A stretch of 64,000 nucleotides of DNA, from contig JAEUKH010000041.1 in assembly GCA_016792845.1 (NCBI GenBank), positions 101,608 through 165,607 of the forward strand, in the 5' to 3' direction. The notes below the pieces were generated by a model. The model did not search any database. It saw nothing but the letters and a program-made list of their open reading frames with translations, and had not been told where the DNA came from. Origin of the DNA: Myxococcales bacterium (GTDB lineage: Bacteria > Myxococcota_A > Polyangia > Polyangiales > Ga0077539). Both the position numbers and the translations under genes were made by a program. Numbering within the stretch: position 1 is the stretch's first letter; each line of letters begins with the position of its first letter. This document shows, piece after piece, positions 16,289 through 26,346 of this stretch.

Positions 16289-17245
16289 GTGACGACCCCC
16301 GATCGACGCTTGTCTCTCGACCAGTGGCGAAACCTGCGCTTCTCTCCTCCCGCGGCGGCTCCGCTGATCGAGCCCACGCTGCCCGCGACCCGGGTCAGCC
16401 ACCCGGCGGTGCTCGGGCCCGACCAGAGCCCCGACCGGCAGTGGCATCTCTGGGCGCACTCGCAGCTCGGCATCGACCACTACACCGCCCCAGACGGGCT
16501 CCGCTGGCAGCGCCGCGAGCTCGTCGCCGCCGGGGTCGAAGAGGCCTCGGTGCGTCGCGTGGGCGAGGGCTTCGTGCTCGCGTACGCCCGCCCGCGCCTC
16601 GGCGCCCTCGACCTCGGGGCCCAGTCGCGCTCAGACCTCGCGCTGCGCCGTTCTGACAACCTCCTCGATTGGGCGCCGGCCTCGCAGGCGCTCGTGCCGG
16701 GGCTCCCGTGGCACCGCGAGGCGGGCTTTGGGCGTCGCTTGGGGTCACCCCAGCTTGTGCCGCACGGAGGGCGCTACCGGCTCGTCTACACCGCCGGGGC
16801 GGTCGCGGCTCCGGGCACCGGCGCGCGGCTTGCGCGGTATGTGGGCATGGCCGAGGGCGACGACCTGGGATTGAGCTTTGTGGCCCACCCGCAGCCCATG
16901 GTGCAGCCCACCGCCGAAGACACCTGGGCCAACCTCGCCGTCGGCCCGACCCGTGTCTTCGAGGCCCTCGACGGATGGGTGGCGCTCAGCGTCGCCCACG
17001 CCCTCACCCGCGAGGCGACCCTGGCCTCGGCGGTGCGGCTCCTCATCAGCGACGACGGCGTGTCGTTCTCCCCCAGCCCGTGGCCCCTCTTCGTCGCCGA
17101 CGGCGCCCCCTGGCGCGACGGTCGCCTCGGCGGCATCGACGCCGTCGTCGTCGCCGACGCGCTGCACTTGTATTTCAGCGTCGAGGGCCGCGCCCGCCTC
17201 GTGCGCGAGACCATCGGCCGGGTCTCGGCCCAACTCCCGGGCTGA
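16289..17245 (+). CDS. Beta-propeller glycosidase-like protein
   Basis: A 318-residue protein from GTG 16289 with AAGGG four bases upstream. Repeated strands of the type HLWAHSQLGIDHYTAPDGLRW, LGSPQLVPHGGRYRLVYTAG, WVALSVAH and VRLLISDDGVSF look like a five-bladed beta-propeller (GH43/GH32/GH130-like). Clear catalytic acids are not identified, and no signal peptide is visible, so it is presumably cytoplasmic. It is divergent from the GHL10 gene 99 bases away, and both may take part in carbohydrate handling. Assignment rests on fold-level pattern only. Confidence 0.6.
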   Translation: MTTPDRRLSLDQWRNLRFSPPAAAPLIEPTLPATRVSHPAVLGPDQSPDRQWHLWAHSQLGIDHYTAPDGLRWQRRELVAAGVEEASVRRVGEGFVLAYARPRLGALDLGAQSRSDLALRRSDNLLDWAPASQALVPGLPWHREAGFGRRLGSPQLVPHGGRYRLVYTAGAVAAPGTGARLARYVGMAEGDDLGLSFVAHPQPMVQPTAEDTWANLAVGPTRVFEALDGWVALSVAHALTREATLASAVRLLISDDGVSFSPSPWPLFVADGAPWRDGRLGGIDAVVVADALHLYFSVEGRARLVRETIGRVSAQLPG

Positions 17246-17270
17246 GCCCCTCGGCCGCGCTCCGTTGCAG

Positions 17271-17399
17271 TGCACCTGACCCCCGGGTGCGCTCCATTTG
17301 CGGCCCATTACCGTGCACCTGACCCCCAAGTGCGCCCCATTTGCGGCCCGTTACAGTGCACCTGACCCCCAGGTGCGCTCCAGTTGCGTCTCGCTGCGG
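17271..17399. repeat. Three tandem copies of a 43-bp unit
   Basis: Units begin TGCACCTGACCCCC at 17271, 17314 and 17357, each continuing (G/A)GTGCGC(T/C)CCA(T/G)TTGCG. Each unit contains GCACC and GGGTGC-type arms that can pair. The copies differ by a few substitutions, so they are not very recent. They occupy the start of the 354-base gap between the propeller gene and ndk; apart from the ndk terminator I see nothing else in that gap. Confidence 0.85.
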
Positions 17400-17519
17400 T
17401 GAAAAGGCTCGACACCCTCGGGGTCGCCCCGGGCGCAGGTCGCAGCCCGATGCGCCCGGGGGGCTCCGCAGGGGGCTGCGGTCACGTCGGCGCCGGGTCT
17501 GCGGTGCAGACGGAGGCCC

Positions 17520-17559
17520 AAAAACACCGCCCCGCAGGGCGCCGGAGCGCCGCGGGGCG
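17520..17559 (-). terminator. Intrinsic terminator of ndk
   Basis: On the minus strand, arms CGCCCCGC and GCGGGGCG (17528-17535 with 17552-17559) enclose a second nested stem GGCGC/GCGCC, and the hairpin is followed by GTGTTTTTGG. It is 41 bases downstream of the ndk stop and has the form of a Rho-independent terminator. Confidence 0.75.
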
Positions 17560-17599
17560 AAGCGAGTTCAAGAAAGCGCGATCGGTCGACGGGCGACGA

Positions 17600-18019
17600 T
17601 CAGAGGAGCTCGTACGAGGCGAAGAAATAGGCCAGCTCGCGGGCGGCGGCGCCGGGCGAGTCGCTGCCGTGGGTGGCGTTCTCGCCCTTTGAGGCGCCGA
17701 AGAGCTTACGGATGGTGCCCTCGGCGGCGGCCGCCGGGTCGGTGGCGCCCATGGTCTCGCGCCACTTGGTGATCGCGCCTTCAGCTTCGAGGGCGAGCAC
17801 GAACACCGGGCCGCGCGACATGAACGCGCAGAGCTCGCCGAAGAAGCCGCGCTCTTTGTGCTCGGCGTAGAAGCCCTCGGCCTGGGCGCGGGTGAGGTGG
17901 ATGCGCTTGGCGCCGCGCACCTTGAAGCCCGCCTTCTCGATGTGGGCGAGGATGGCGCCGGCCAGGTTCTTCTCAACGGCGTCGGGCTTGATGATGGCGA
18001 AGGTGGTCTCGATGGCCAT
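17600..18019 (-). CDS. ndk: Nucleoside-diphosphate kinase
   Basis: A 139-residue protein with the full NDK signature: TFAIIKPDAV at the N-terminus (Lys11), ARELAYFFASYEL at the C-terminus, and the active-site NATHGSDS with phosphorylated His117. It transfers the gamma phosphate from ATP to other NDPs in the cytosol and balances nucleotide pools. The ATG 18019 is preceded by GGAG at seven bases. It is last in the icd-mdh-sucC-sucD-ndk direction, but a strong terminator between sucD and ndk suggests it is mainly transcribed from its own promoter. Succinyl-CoA synthetase and NDK commonly cooperate by exchanging GTP/ATP. Confidence 0.98.
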   Translation of the reverse strand: MAIETTFAIIKPDAVEKNLAGAILAHIEKAGFKVRGAKRIHLTRAQAEGFYAEHKERGFFGELCAFMSRGPVFVLALEAEGAITKWRETMGATDPAAAAEGTIRKLFGASKGENATHGSDSPGAAARELAYFFASYELL

Positions 18020-18123
18020 GGGGATGCTCCTTTTCGTGACGACCTGCGTGGTGCGTCGCGTCGGGCGCCCCACTAGTACAGCCCTCTCGCGGTGTAAAGT
18101 GCCTCGTGCGGCCCAAACGACAA

Positions 18124-18153
18124 ACCCCTCGCTCACCCGTGTGAACGAGGGGT
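18124..18153 (-). terminator. Intrinsic terminator downstream of sucD
   Basis: 13-bp stem, ACCCCTCGCTCAC paired with GTGAACGAGGGGT (one G-U type pair), four-base loop, followed on the minus strand by TTTGTCGTTTGG. It lies 38 bases after the sucD stop. Confidence 0.75.
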
Positions 18154-18191
18154 CGTCGCGCGGCGCCCGCGGCGGGGCGCTGCGGCGCGGC

Positions 18192-19076
18192 TCAGCCCTT
18201 CATCATCGCGACGAGGGTCTCGGCCATCTGGGCGGGCGTGGGCGCCACGCGGATGCCCGCCGACTCCATGGCGGCGATCTTGTCGCTGGCCTTGCCTTTG
18301 CCGCCCGAAATGACGGCGCCGGCGTGGCCCATGCGCTTGCCCGGCGGCGCAGTGGTGCCTGCGATGAAGCCCGCGACGGGCTTCTTCATGTTGGCCTTGA
18401 TCCACTCGGCGGCGCGCTCTTCGGCACCGCCGCCGATCTCGCCGATCATGATGACCCCGTGGGTGTCGGGGTCGTCGTTGAAGAGGGTCAGCACGTCAAT
18501 GAAGTCGGTGCCGTTGACCGGGTCGCCGCCGATGCCGACGCAGGTCGACTGGCCGATGCCGAGGGCCGAGAGCTGCCCCACGGCCTCGTAGGTGAGCGTG
18601 CCCGAGCGCGACACCACGCCGATGTTGCCGACCTTGTGAATGTGCCCCGGCATGATGCCGATCTTGCACGCGCCGGGTGTGATGACGCCCGGGCAGTTGG
18701 GCCCGATGAGGCGCAGGTCTTTGTTGAGCCGGTGCTCGAGCGCGCGGCGCACCTTGAGCATGTCGATCACCGGGATGCCCTCGGTGATGGCCACGATGAG
18801 CTCGACCCCCGCGTCGGCCGCTTCGAGGATGGCGTCGGCGGCGCCCGCCGGGGGCACGAAGATCACCGAGGCGTTGGCGCCGGTTTGCTTCACCGCGTCG
18901 CGCGCGGTGTTGAACACGGGCACGCTGCTCTCGAAGGTGGTGCCGCCCGCGCCCGGGGTCACGCCGCCGACGACCTTGGTGCCGTAGGCGAGCATCTGCT
19001 TCGCGTGGAACGAACCGAACTTGCCCGTGATGCCCTGAACGAGGAGCCGGGTGTCTTTGTTGACAAGAATCGCCAT
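18192..19076 (-). CDS. sucD: Succinyl-CoA synthetase alpha subunit
   Basis: A 294-residue protein. The N-terminal CoA-binding Rossmann region reads VQGITGKFGSFHAKQM, the LIGPNCPG loop is present, and the active-site histidine is in GKRMGHAGAVISGG (His251, transiently phosphorylated). With SucC it interconverts succinyl-CoA and succinate, making ATP or GTP in the TCA cycle. It starts 12 bases after the sucC stop, so the two are certainly in one operon. The length matches the family (~290). Confidence 0.98.
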   Translation of the reverse strand: MAILVNKDTRLLVQGITGKFGSFHAKQMLAYGTKVVGGVTPGAGGTTFESSVPVFNTARDAVKQTGANASVIFVPPAGAADAILEAADAGVELIVAITEGIPVIDMLKVRRALEHRLNKDLRLIGPNCPGVITPGACKIGIMPGHIHKVGNIGVVSRSGTLTYEAVGQLSALGIGQSTCVGIGGDPVNGTDFIDVLTLFNDDPDTHGVIMIGEIGGGAEERAAEWIKANMKKPVAGFIAGTTAPPGKRMGHAGAVISGGKGKASDKIAAMESAGIRVAPTPAQMAETLVAMMKG

Positions 19077-19088
19077 GACGTCACCCTC

Positions 19089-20300
19089 TCACTTCGCCGC
19101 CACGAGGGCGCAGATCTTCTGAGCACCGTCGAGCATGCTCGACGCCGCGGTGATGGCCAGCCCGCTCTCGGCGAGCAGCTTGCGGCCTTCTTCGACGTTG
19201 GTGCCTTCGAGGCGCACCACCAAGGGCACCGTCAACCCGAGCTTGCGCGTCGCGTTGATGACCCCTTGGGCGATCACGTCACACTTCATGATGCCGCCGA
19301 AGATGTTGACGAAGATGCCCTTCACCTTGGGGCTCCTCAAGATCATCTCGAAGGCCTTGGTGACGGCCTCTTCGGTGGCGCCGCCGCCCACGTCGAGGAA
19401 GTTGGCGGGGGTGCCGCCGCAGTGGGCGATGATGTCCATCGTGGCCATGGCGAGGCCGGCGCCGTTGACGAGGCAGCCGATGTTGCCGTCGAGCGACACG
19501 TACGACAGCCCCGCGTCTTTGGCCTCAAGCTCGGTGGGGTCTTCTTCGCCCCGGTCGCGCAGCACGTCCCACTCTTTGTGGCGGAACTCTGCGTTGTCGT
19601 CGAAGTTGATCTTCGAATCGAGGGCGATCACATCGCCCGACTCGGTGGTGATCAGCGGGTTGATCTCAAGGAGCGAGCAATCTTCTTTGATGAAGAGCTC
19701 GTAGAGCCCGGCGAGCACCTTGGTGAAGCGCCCCACCTGATCTTTGCTGAACCCGAGGTCGAAGCCGAGCTTTCGGGCCTCATACGGCATGAGCCCCACG
19801 GCCGGGTCGACCCACACCTTGAGGATCTTCTCGGGCGTGTGCTCGGCGACGTGTTCGATGTCCATCCCGCCTTCGACCGAGGCCATCACGACCACCCGGC
19901 GCGAGTCGCGGTCGACGAGCATGCTGAGGTAGAGCTCTCGCGCGATGGCGAGGCCCTGCTCGACGTAGACGGTGCGCACGACCTGGCCGTCTTCGCCGGT
20001 CTGGATGGTGACGAGCTTGCCGCCCAGGATGCGCCAGGCCGCGTCACGCGCCGCCTCGGCGCCGCCCTTGACCACTTCGACGCCGCGGGCGACGACGTTC
20101 TCGCCCTTGTGGACCTTGCCCTTGCCGCGGCCGCCCGCGTGAATCTGCGCCTTCACCACCACGACCTTCGAGCCGGTCTCTGTGATGAGCGTCTCGGCCG
20201 CCGCGAAGGCCGCCTCGGGCGTGCTGGCCGCGATGCCGCGGGGCACCGGCACGCCGTAACGCTTGAAGATCTCTTTGCCCTGATATTCGTGAATCTTCAT
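19089..20300 (-). CDS. sucC: Succinyl-CoA synthetase beta subunit
   Basis: A 403-residue protein beginning MKIHEYQGKEIFKRYGVPVP, with the ATP-grasp domain (VVVKAQIHAGGRGKGK; PLITTESGDVIALDSKINFDDNA) and the C-terminal ligase CoA domain (LVNGAGLAMATMDIIAHCGG; FVNIFGGIMKCDVIAQG). It is slightly longer than E. coli SucC (388). Together with SucD it performs substrate-level phosphorylation in the TCA cycle. The start lies one base from the mdh stop, giving a tightly packed icd-mdh-sucCD block. Nucleotide preference (ATP or GTP) cannot be read reliably from the sequence. Confidence 0.98.
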   Translation of the reverse strand: MKIHEYQGKEIFKRYGVPVPRGIAASTPEAAFAAAETLITETGSKVVVVKAQIHAGGRGKGKVHKGENVVARGVEVVKGGAEAARDAAWRILGGKLVTIQTGEDGQVVRTVYVEQGLAIARELYLSMLVDRDSRRVVVMASVEGGMDIEHVAEHTPEKILKVWVDPAVGLMPYEARKLGFDLGFSKDQVGRFTKVLAGLYELFIKEDCSLLEINPLITTESGDVIALDSKINFDDNAEFRHKEWDVLRDRGEEDPTELEAKDAGLSYVSLDGNIGCLVNGAGLAMATMDIIAHCGGTPANFLDVGGGATEEAVTKAFEMILRSPKVKGIFVNIFGGIMKCDVIAQGVINATRKLGLTVPLVVRLEGTNVEEGRKLLAESGLAITAASSMLDGAQKICALVAAK

Positions 20301-20301
20301 G

Positions 20302-21249
20302 TCACTTCGACCAGAGCTTCTTGGCCACGTCAACCACGCCGCGGACGCTCTCGGCGCTCTTGGCGAGCATGTCTTTCTCGGCGTCTGAGAGGCCGATCTC
20401 GACGATCTTCTCGATGCCGCCGCCGCCGATCACCACGGGCACACCGAGGTAGAGGTCGTTGTAGCCGTACTGCCCGGTGAGGTGCGCCGCGGCGGGCAAG
20501 AGCCGCTTCTGGTCGAGGAGGTACGCCTCGGCCATGGCGATCGCCGCGCTGGCGGGGGCGTAGTAGGCGCTGGTGCCCATGAGCTTGACGATCTCGCCGC
20601 CGCCGCCGCGGGTGCGCTTCTCGATGGCGTCGAGCTTGTCGCTGGCGATCACCTGGCTCACCGGCACGCCGTTGATGGTGCAGTAGCCGCGGGCGGGCAC
20701 CATGTCGTCGCCGTGGCCGCCGAGCACCATCGCGCGCACGTCTTTGACCGACACGCCCGCCTCGGCCGCGAGGAAGTACTGGAGCCGCGCCGAGTCGAGC
20801 ACGCCCGCCATGCCGGCGACCTTGTTGGCCGCGAAGCCGGTGACCTCGCGGAAGGCCCACACCATCACGTCGAGGGGGTTCGAGATGACGATGGTGAACG
20901 CGTCGGGGCAGTACTTCTTCGCGTTCTCGGCGACGTTCTGGATGATCGGGAGGTTGATGCCCACGAGGTCGTCGCGGCTCTGGCCCGGCTTGCGGGGCAC
21001 GCCGGCGGTGATGATGAGCACGTCGCTGCCCGCGACGTCGGCCCAGTCGCTGGTGCCGCTGATGGTCGCGTCGTACCCGAGCACGGCGCTGTTCTGCGAG
21101 AGATCGAGGGCCTTGCCCTTGGCGAAATCTGCCTTCGCGGGAATGTCGAAGAGCACCACGTCGCCGAGCTGTTTCGATACCGCGAGGTTGGCGAGCTCGC
21201 CGCCGATGTTGCCGGCCCCGATGAGGGCGATCTTGTTGCGCTTGGCCAT
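20302..21249 (-). CDS. mdh: Malate dehydrogenase (LDH-like class)
   Basis: A 315-residue protein starting MAKRNKIALIGAGNIGGELA, with a Rossmann GxGxxG and Asp35 for NAD. The substrate loop VPRKPGQSRDDL has Arg at the malate/lactate discriminating position (Arg86) plus Arg92; ISNPLDVM and the proton relay GGHGDDMVP (His179) follow. Arg at the discriminating site marks malate rather than lactate dehydrogenase, of the LDH-like (class 3) MDH group seen in many non-enteric bacteria. It oxidises malate to oxaloacetate with NAD. I took the Met before AKRNK (21249) and not the upstream frame, since the family starts there. Confidence 0.97.
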   Translation of the reverse strand: MAKRNKIALIGAGNIGGELANLAVSKQLGDVVLFDIPAKADFAKGKALDLSQNSAVLGYDATISGTSDWADVAGSDVLIITAGVPRKPGQSRDDLVGINLPIIQNVAENAKKYCPDAFTIVISNPLDVMVWAFREVTGFAANKVAGMAGVLDSARLQYFLAAEAGVSVKDVRAMVLGGHGDDMVPARGYCTINGVPVSQVIASDKLDAIEKRTRGGGGEIVKLMGTSAYYAPASAAIAMAEAYLLDQKRLLPAAAHLTGQYGYNDLYLGVPVVIGGGGIEKIVEIGLSDAEKDMLAKSAESVRGVVDVAKKLWSK

Positions 21250-21530
21250 TGTCTCTTCTCTACCAGCGTGAGTGTGAGGGTTTCTGCGTGCAGGCCGCGC
21301 ACCCTCTCGGCACGCGCGACCCGTTTTGGCGCGCGGACTTTGCACCCTTCACCCCCCCGCGTAAAGCCCCACCGCGCCCCGCGCCTTCGCCTTCTTCAGC
21401 CCCTCGCCGCCGCGGTCTCGCGGGCCCTCTCGTGCGGCCCAAATGGCGCGCGGGCTGCTGAGCCTTCGCCCAACAACCCGCGACACCTGCCGAGGGGCGC
21501 ATCACGCGGCGAGGCGGCGCCCCGCGGCGA

Positions 21531-22928
<1,398 letters not shown>

Positions 22929-23114
22929 TCTGCTTTCTCCGCTACGCTTGCGCGATGAAACGCGCATGGGTTCGCTGCAATCGCGGCGGTCGCATAGCAC
23001 CCTTCGACTCCGCCGTCGATCCCCGACCGAAGTTGCGAGAGCGCCCGCGCGAACTTTGTGGCAAGGTCGGCGCCCCATCGCGTCCGCGGTGGGTCAAGCG
23101 ACACGACCTCTTCG

Positions 23115-23510
23115 ATGAACGACGCGCCCACACCGCCCGATGCCCCGCCCCGAACGGCGCCCTCTGCCCGCGCCCTCCGCGCCGAGGCCCGGCGCGAGGC
23201 AGCCGAGGCCCATCAACGCACCTGGGCGGCGCGCTTCGGGTGGATCGCCGGCGGCACCGTCGGCATGGTGGGCGGCTTCTTCGTCACCTGGGGCCTCGAA
23301 CGGGGGCTGCTCTCGGGGCGGGTGACCGACCCGACGGCGGCGGCGGCGCGGGCCTCGTCGGTGCTGGTTCCGCTGTTGTTTCTGGCGGGCGCGTTGGGCG
23401 GGCACGCCTTGGGCCACGAGGGCGGCCGGGCCAGGTACCGTCTCCTCGGCGCCGCGGCGGGTGTGGCCCTGGCCGGCGCCGCCTGGATCTTTCTGGTCGT
23501 CGCGCGATAG
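23115..23510 (+). CDS. Small two-helix membrane protein
   Basis: A 131-residue protein from ATG 23115 (MNDAPTPPDAPPRTAPSA). The N-terminal ~45 residues are Pro/Ala/Arg-rich. Hydrophobic segments occur around FGWIAGGTVGMVGGFFVTWG, SSVLVPLLFLAGALGG and LLGAAAGVALAGAAWIFLVV. The last ends at the C-terminus. No family is recognised. It is divergent from icd, 186 bases away, and precedes a secreted repeat protein. Confidence 0.55.
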   Translation: MNDAPTPPDAPPRTAPSARALRAEARREAAEAHQRTWAARFGWIAGGTVGMVGGFFVTWGLERGLLSGRVTDPTAAAARASSVLVPLLFLAGALGGHALGHEGGRARYRLLGAAAGVALAGAAWIFLVVAR

Positions 23511-23622
23511 TGTGCGGCGGGGTGACGTACGCTTTCGTCTCGGGGCGAGAGAATACCGCGGCAAAGGGTACCGTTTGAGTGCACCTGGCGCCTCTGTGGG
23601 TACTGCGAGGGAGTCTGAAGTG

Positions 23623-24312
23623 ATGAAAATTCAACGTGCAGGGTTGTGGGCCATCGTCGCGTCATCGGCAGCGTTGGCGCTCGCGTCGGGTGAAGCCCAC
23701 GCGCAGTGGGTCCGGCAGGCGCCGCCGCCGGTGCAGAACGAGCAGCGTCCGCCGCCGCCGGGCCCGGGCCATGATTGGTATCCGGGTCACTGGGCGTGGG
23801 CGGGCAACCGCTACGTCTGGCAGCCCGGGCAGTGGGTTCAGAACCCCGACCGGCAGTGCCGCTTCGAGCAGGGCCGTTGGGTCGCCCGCGGGGGCCAGTG
23901 GATGTGGCGCGAGGGCGGCTGGCGCTGTCGCGGCGGCTTCAGGCAGTGGCAGGCCGGCGGGCAACCCCAGCCGGTGGTGCAGCCCCAGCCCATGCCGGGC
24001 CAGTGGCAAGGCCAGCCGCAGGTGGTGCAGCCCCAGCCCATGCCGGGCCAGTGGCAGGGTCAGCCGCAGCCCATGCCGGGCCAGTGGCAGGGTCAGCCCC
24101 AGGTGGTGCAGCCGCAACCGATGCCGGGTCAGTGGCAGGGTCAACCCCAACCGGGCTGGCAGCCGCCCCCGCAGCAGCAGGTCATCGTGGCCCAGCCGCC
24201 GCCGCCGGTGGTGGTCGCGCAGCCGCGCCCCGGGTGGGCTCAGCCCGCCCAGGCCGTGGTGGTTCAGCCTGGTCAGCCCATGCCCCCGCCGGCGTACATC
24301 GCCCCGCGCTGA
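23623..24312 (+). CDS. Secreted YxWxPGxW-type repeat protein
   Basis: A 229-residue protein beginning MKIQRAGLWAIVASSAALAL, with a signal peptide cleaved after GEAHA. The mature region opens with aromatic-glycine motifs (WYPGHWAWAGNRYVWQPGQW, RGGQWMWREGGWRC), then a tract of imperfect repeats QPQPMPGQWQGQP(QVV) and a Pro/Gln/Val-rich tail. Such proteins belong to low-complexity envelope families (YXWQPGXW-type) of unknown function. A GTG immediately before the ATG could also serve as start; GAGGGAG lies upstream. Recent expansion by tandem duplication of a ~36-57-base unit is visible in the DNA. Confidence 0.75.
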   Translation: MKIQRAGLWAIVASSAALALASGEAHAQWVRQAPPPVQNEQRPPPPGPGHDWYPGHWAWAGNRYVWQPGQWVQNPDRQCRFEQGRWVARGGQWMWREGGWRCRGGFRQWQAGGQPQPVVQPQPMPGQWQGQPQVVQPQPMPGQWQGQPQPMPGQWQGQPQVVQPQPMPGQWQGQPQPGWQPPPQQQVIVAQPPPPVVVAQPRPGWAQPAQAVVVQPGQPMPPPAYIAPR

Positions 24313-24342
24313 AGCGCCCTCGCGCACCTCGACGAGGGCTCT
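24313..24342. terminator. Candidate bidirectional hairpin
   Basis: Arms GCCCTCG (24316-24322) and CGAGGGC (24333-24339), extendable with AG/CT outer pairs, between convergent genes ending at 24312 and 24350. No clear U-tract, so the call is tentative. Confidence 0.4.
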
Positions 24343-24349
24343 CAAGGGG

Positions 24350-26263
24350 TCACTCGTCGGGGTTCAGCCACTGCTGACGCAGCGGATACGTTCGCACATC
24401 GTTGGCGACATACTCAGCAAAGACCGCGCTGTTCAGCAGGCGCAGGCCCTTCTCGTGGAAGACCGTCGCGGCCGCTCGGTTGACGTAGCCGCCCGACATC
24501 GCGTCGATGCCTTCGAGCGAGGCCACGAAGGGCGCTTCGACCAGGGCCCGGGCCGATTCGGCGTTGAGCTTCCACCCGCGGATCGAGAGGTGCCTGAGCG
24601 CGGGCAAGGGCGCCGCAGACTTGAGCGCCGCGATGGCCTTGGGGTGCGACGCATACACGCCGCCGAGCACGAGGCTCTCGCACGCGTCGAGGTGACCGCT
24701 CGCGAGAAGGCCCGCGAGGTGGTTGCCCGCGATGCCGTCGACGCGCAGCGCCTTGACCCCGCGGAGGAAGCGCGCGTCAGCCCACGAGGGCTTGGTCTTG
24801 AGGCTCCACGCGCCGAGGTCGAGGCGTTCGAGCGACGCGAGGCCGCGCCCATCGAGCAGCGCGATCACCTCGGCCCAGTCGGCGTCGCAGTAGCTGAGGT
24901 TCAACGTTCGGAGCGCCGAGAGATGCGCTGACCCGAGGAGCGCCGCGCAGCCCGCCGAGCCGAGGCCCTGCCCCATCAGCATCAGCGTTCGCAGCGACGG
25001 CAAGGCGCCTCGCGCGAAGGCCTCGGCGCTGACTCGGGTGAGCCGCCCCGCGGCGTCGTTCGAGCGAATGGTGAGCCAGCGGAGCTTCGGGAGCCTCGGG
25101 TTCTCAGCGAGGGCCAATGCGCCCGCATCACCGATCTCGTTGGCCGACAGGCACAGCGCCTCAAGGGTCGGAAACGCCCGCCCTTTGAACAAACGCTCGG
25201 CGCCCTCGGGCCCGAGCTCATTGTACTCGGCTTCGAGCGAACGCACCGGGTGGTGGGTCAGCACCTCGGCGAGCCGCGCCCCGACCGCGGCGCCCGCGAG
25301 CCGTGCGTTGTCGAGCTTGAGGTGCTCGAGCGTCGCGGCGCCTCGGGTGAGCGGCGCGAGCTCGTCGGCCGAGATCTTGATGCCGTAGGTCGTGAAGCTC
25401 TTGAGCCGCGCGCCGAGCCCCGCGCCCCACCAGACCGCGGTCGAGAGGCCCTCAAGGTTGCCCTGGGTGAAGTCGGTCACCGAGAGGTGCTCGACGTGTT
25501 CGAGACGCGCGAGGGCGGCCCACTGTTCGACCGTGGGCATGCCGCGAATGCTGAGCTCGCGGAGCATCGGCAGCGACGCGACGGCCGCGACGGCCTGGGC
25601 CGGGGTCTCGAAGCTCGCGGTGGTGACGCGGCCCGCGAGGTCGAACTTCTCGAGCTCGTCGGGGTTGTTCCATTGGCAGGTGCTGACCCAGCCTCGGTAG
25701 GCGTCGCGGTTGCCGGCCTCGTACGCGCGATCGAGCCGTCGCGAGGTGTAGTGCCAGCAGCTCGGCCACGCTGCGAAGCGCGCCTTCGCGTGCGCCTCGG
25801 CGGCCTCGGGGTGCTGCGCTTCGGGCCACGCGCTCAGCATCATTTCGAGCGCCCCGCGACGCTCACCTCCGGCCTGTTCGAGCACCTCGTCGAGCCACGC
25901 CCGGCGCGCGTCTTCTGACGCGTCGAAGCGCGCCGCGGCCTCGACGTCGTCGAAGTACAGCACCGGGATGTTACGCTCGAAGGCCTCGGCCGCGGCCTCG
26001 TGATCGTCGCGCGCGATGACCAGAAACCCGTGCCCCTCGAAGGGCGGCGAGAGCTTCACAAAGCCCTCGAAGAAGGCCCGCAGACGCTCAGCCCGGGGGC
26101 CCTCGCCCTTCACCGAAAACGGGTACCCCCAGTGAAAGCTCGTGATCGGTCGGAAGGGTCGCGCGATCGCCACCGGCGGCGTCGCCTTCGGCTTCCGCGG
26201 CGCGCGCGGCTTGGGCGCGGCCGGGGCGCGGCGTTTGGGCTTCTTTTCGGGCGTCTCTGTCAT
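24350..26263 (-). CDS. Leucine-rich repeat (RNI-like) protein
   Basis: A 637-residue protein. Residues 1-36 are Lys/Pro/Ala-rich and basic, so possibly disordered. Residues ~40-210 form a distinct helical domain (AFFEGFVKLSPPFEGHGFLVIARDDHE ... YTSRRLDRAYEAGNRDAYRGWV). From ~225 to ~610 come repeated LRR-type units (SLPMLRELSIRGMP, TLEHLKLDNARL, PTLEALCLSANEIGD, LSALRTLNLSYCD, SLERLDLGAWS, ALRHLSIRGWKL). Such repeats usually mediate protein-protein interaction. No export signal or catalytic motif is visible. It sits alone between convergent and same-strand neighbours. No specific function is known to me. Confidence 0.75.
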   Translation of the reverse strand: MTETPEKKPKRRAPAAPKPRAPRKPKATPPVAIARPFRPITSFHWGYPFSVKGEGPRAERLRAFFEGFVKLSPPFEGHGFLVIARDDHEAAAEAFERNIPVLYFDDVEAAARFDASEDARRAWLDEVLEQAGGERRGALEMMLSAWPEAQHPEAAEAHAKARFAAWPSCWHYTSRRLDRAYEAGNRDAYRGWVSTCQWNNPDELEKFDLAGRVTTASFETPAQAVAAVASLPMLRELSIRGMPTVEQWAALARLEHVEHLSVTDFTQGNLEGLSTAVWWGAGLGARLKSFTTYGIKISADELAPLTRGAATLEHLKLDNARLAGAAVGARLAEVLTHHPVRSLEAEYNELGPEGAERLFKGRAFPTLEALCLSANEIGDAGALALAENPRLPKLRWLTIRSNDAAGRLTRVSAEAFARGALPSLRTLMLMGQGLGSAGCAALLGSAHLSALRTLNLSYCDADWAEVIALLDGRGLASLERLDLGAWSLKTKPSWADARFLRGVKALRVDGIAGNHLAGLLASGHLDACESLVLGGVYASHPKAIAALKSAAPLPALRHLSIRGWKLNAESARALVEAPFVASLEGIDAMSGGYVNRAAATVFHEKGLRLLNSAVFAEYVANDVRTYPLRQQWLNPDE

Positions 26264-26346
26264 CGAAGCGGCACCTCCTCTTCGGGTGCGCCGCGCCGCC
26301 TCACCGTCGACACGTCGGCACCCGAAGCCGCGACCCTACGCGACGC

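Noticed and set aside
17271..17399. CRISPR array
   Set aside because: Units are contiguous with 43-base period and no variable spacers; no cas gene in the window.
17892..20480. An 862-codon plus-strand frame opposite the sucD-sucC genes
   Set aside because: Purely antisense to conserved TCA genes; low-complexity translation.
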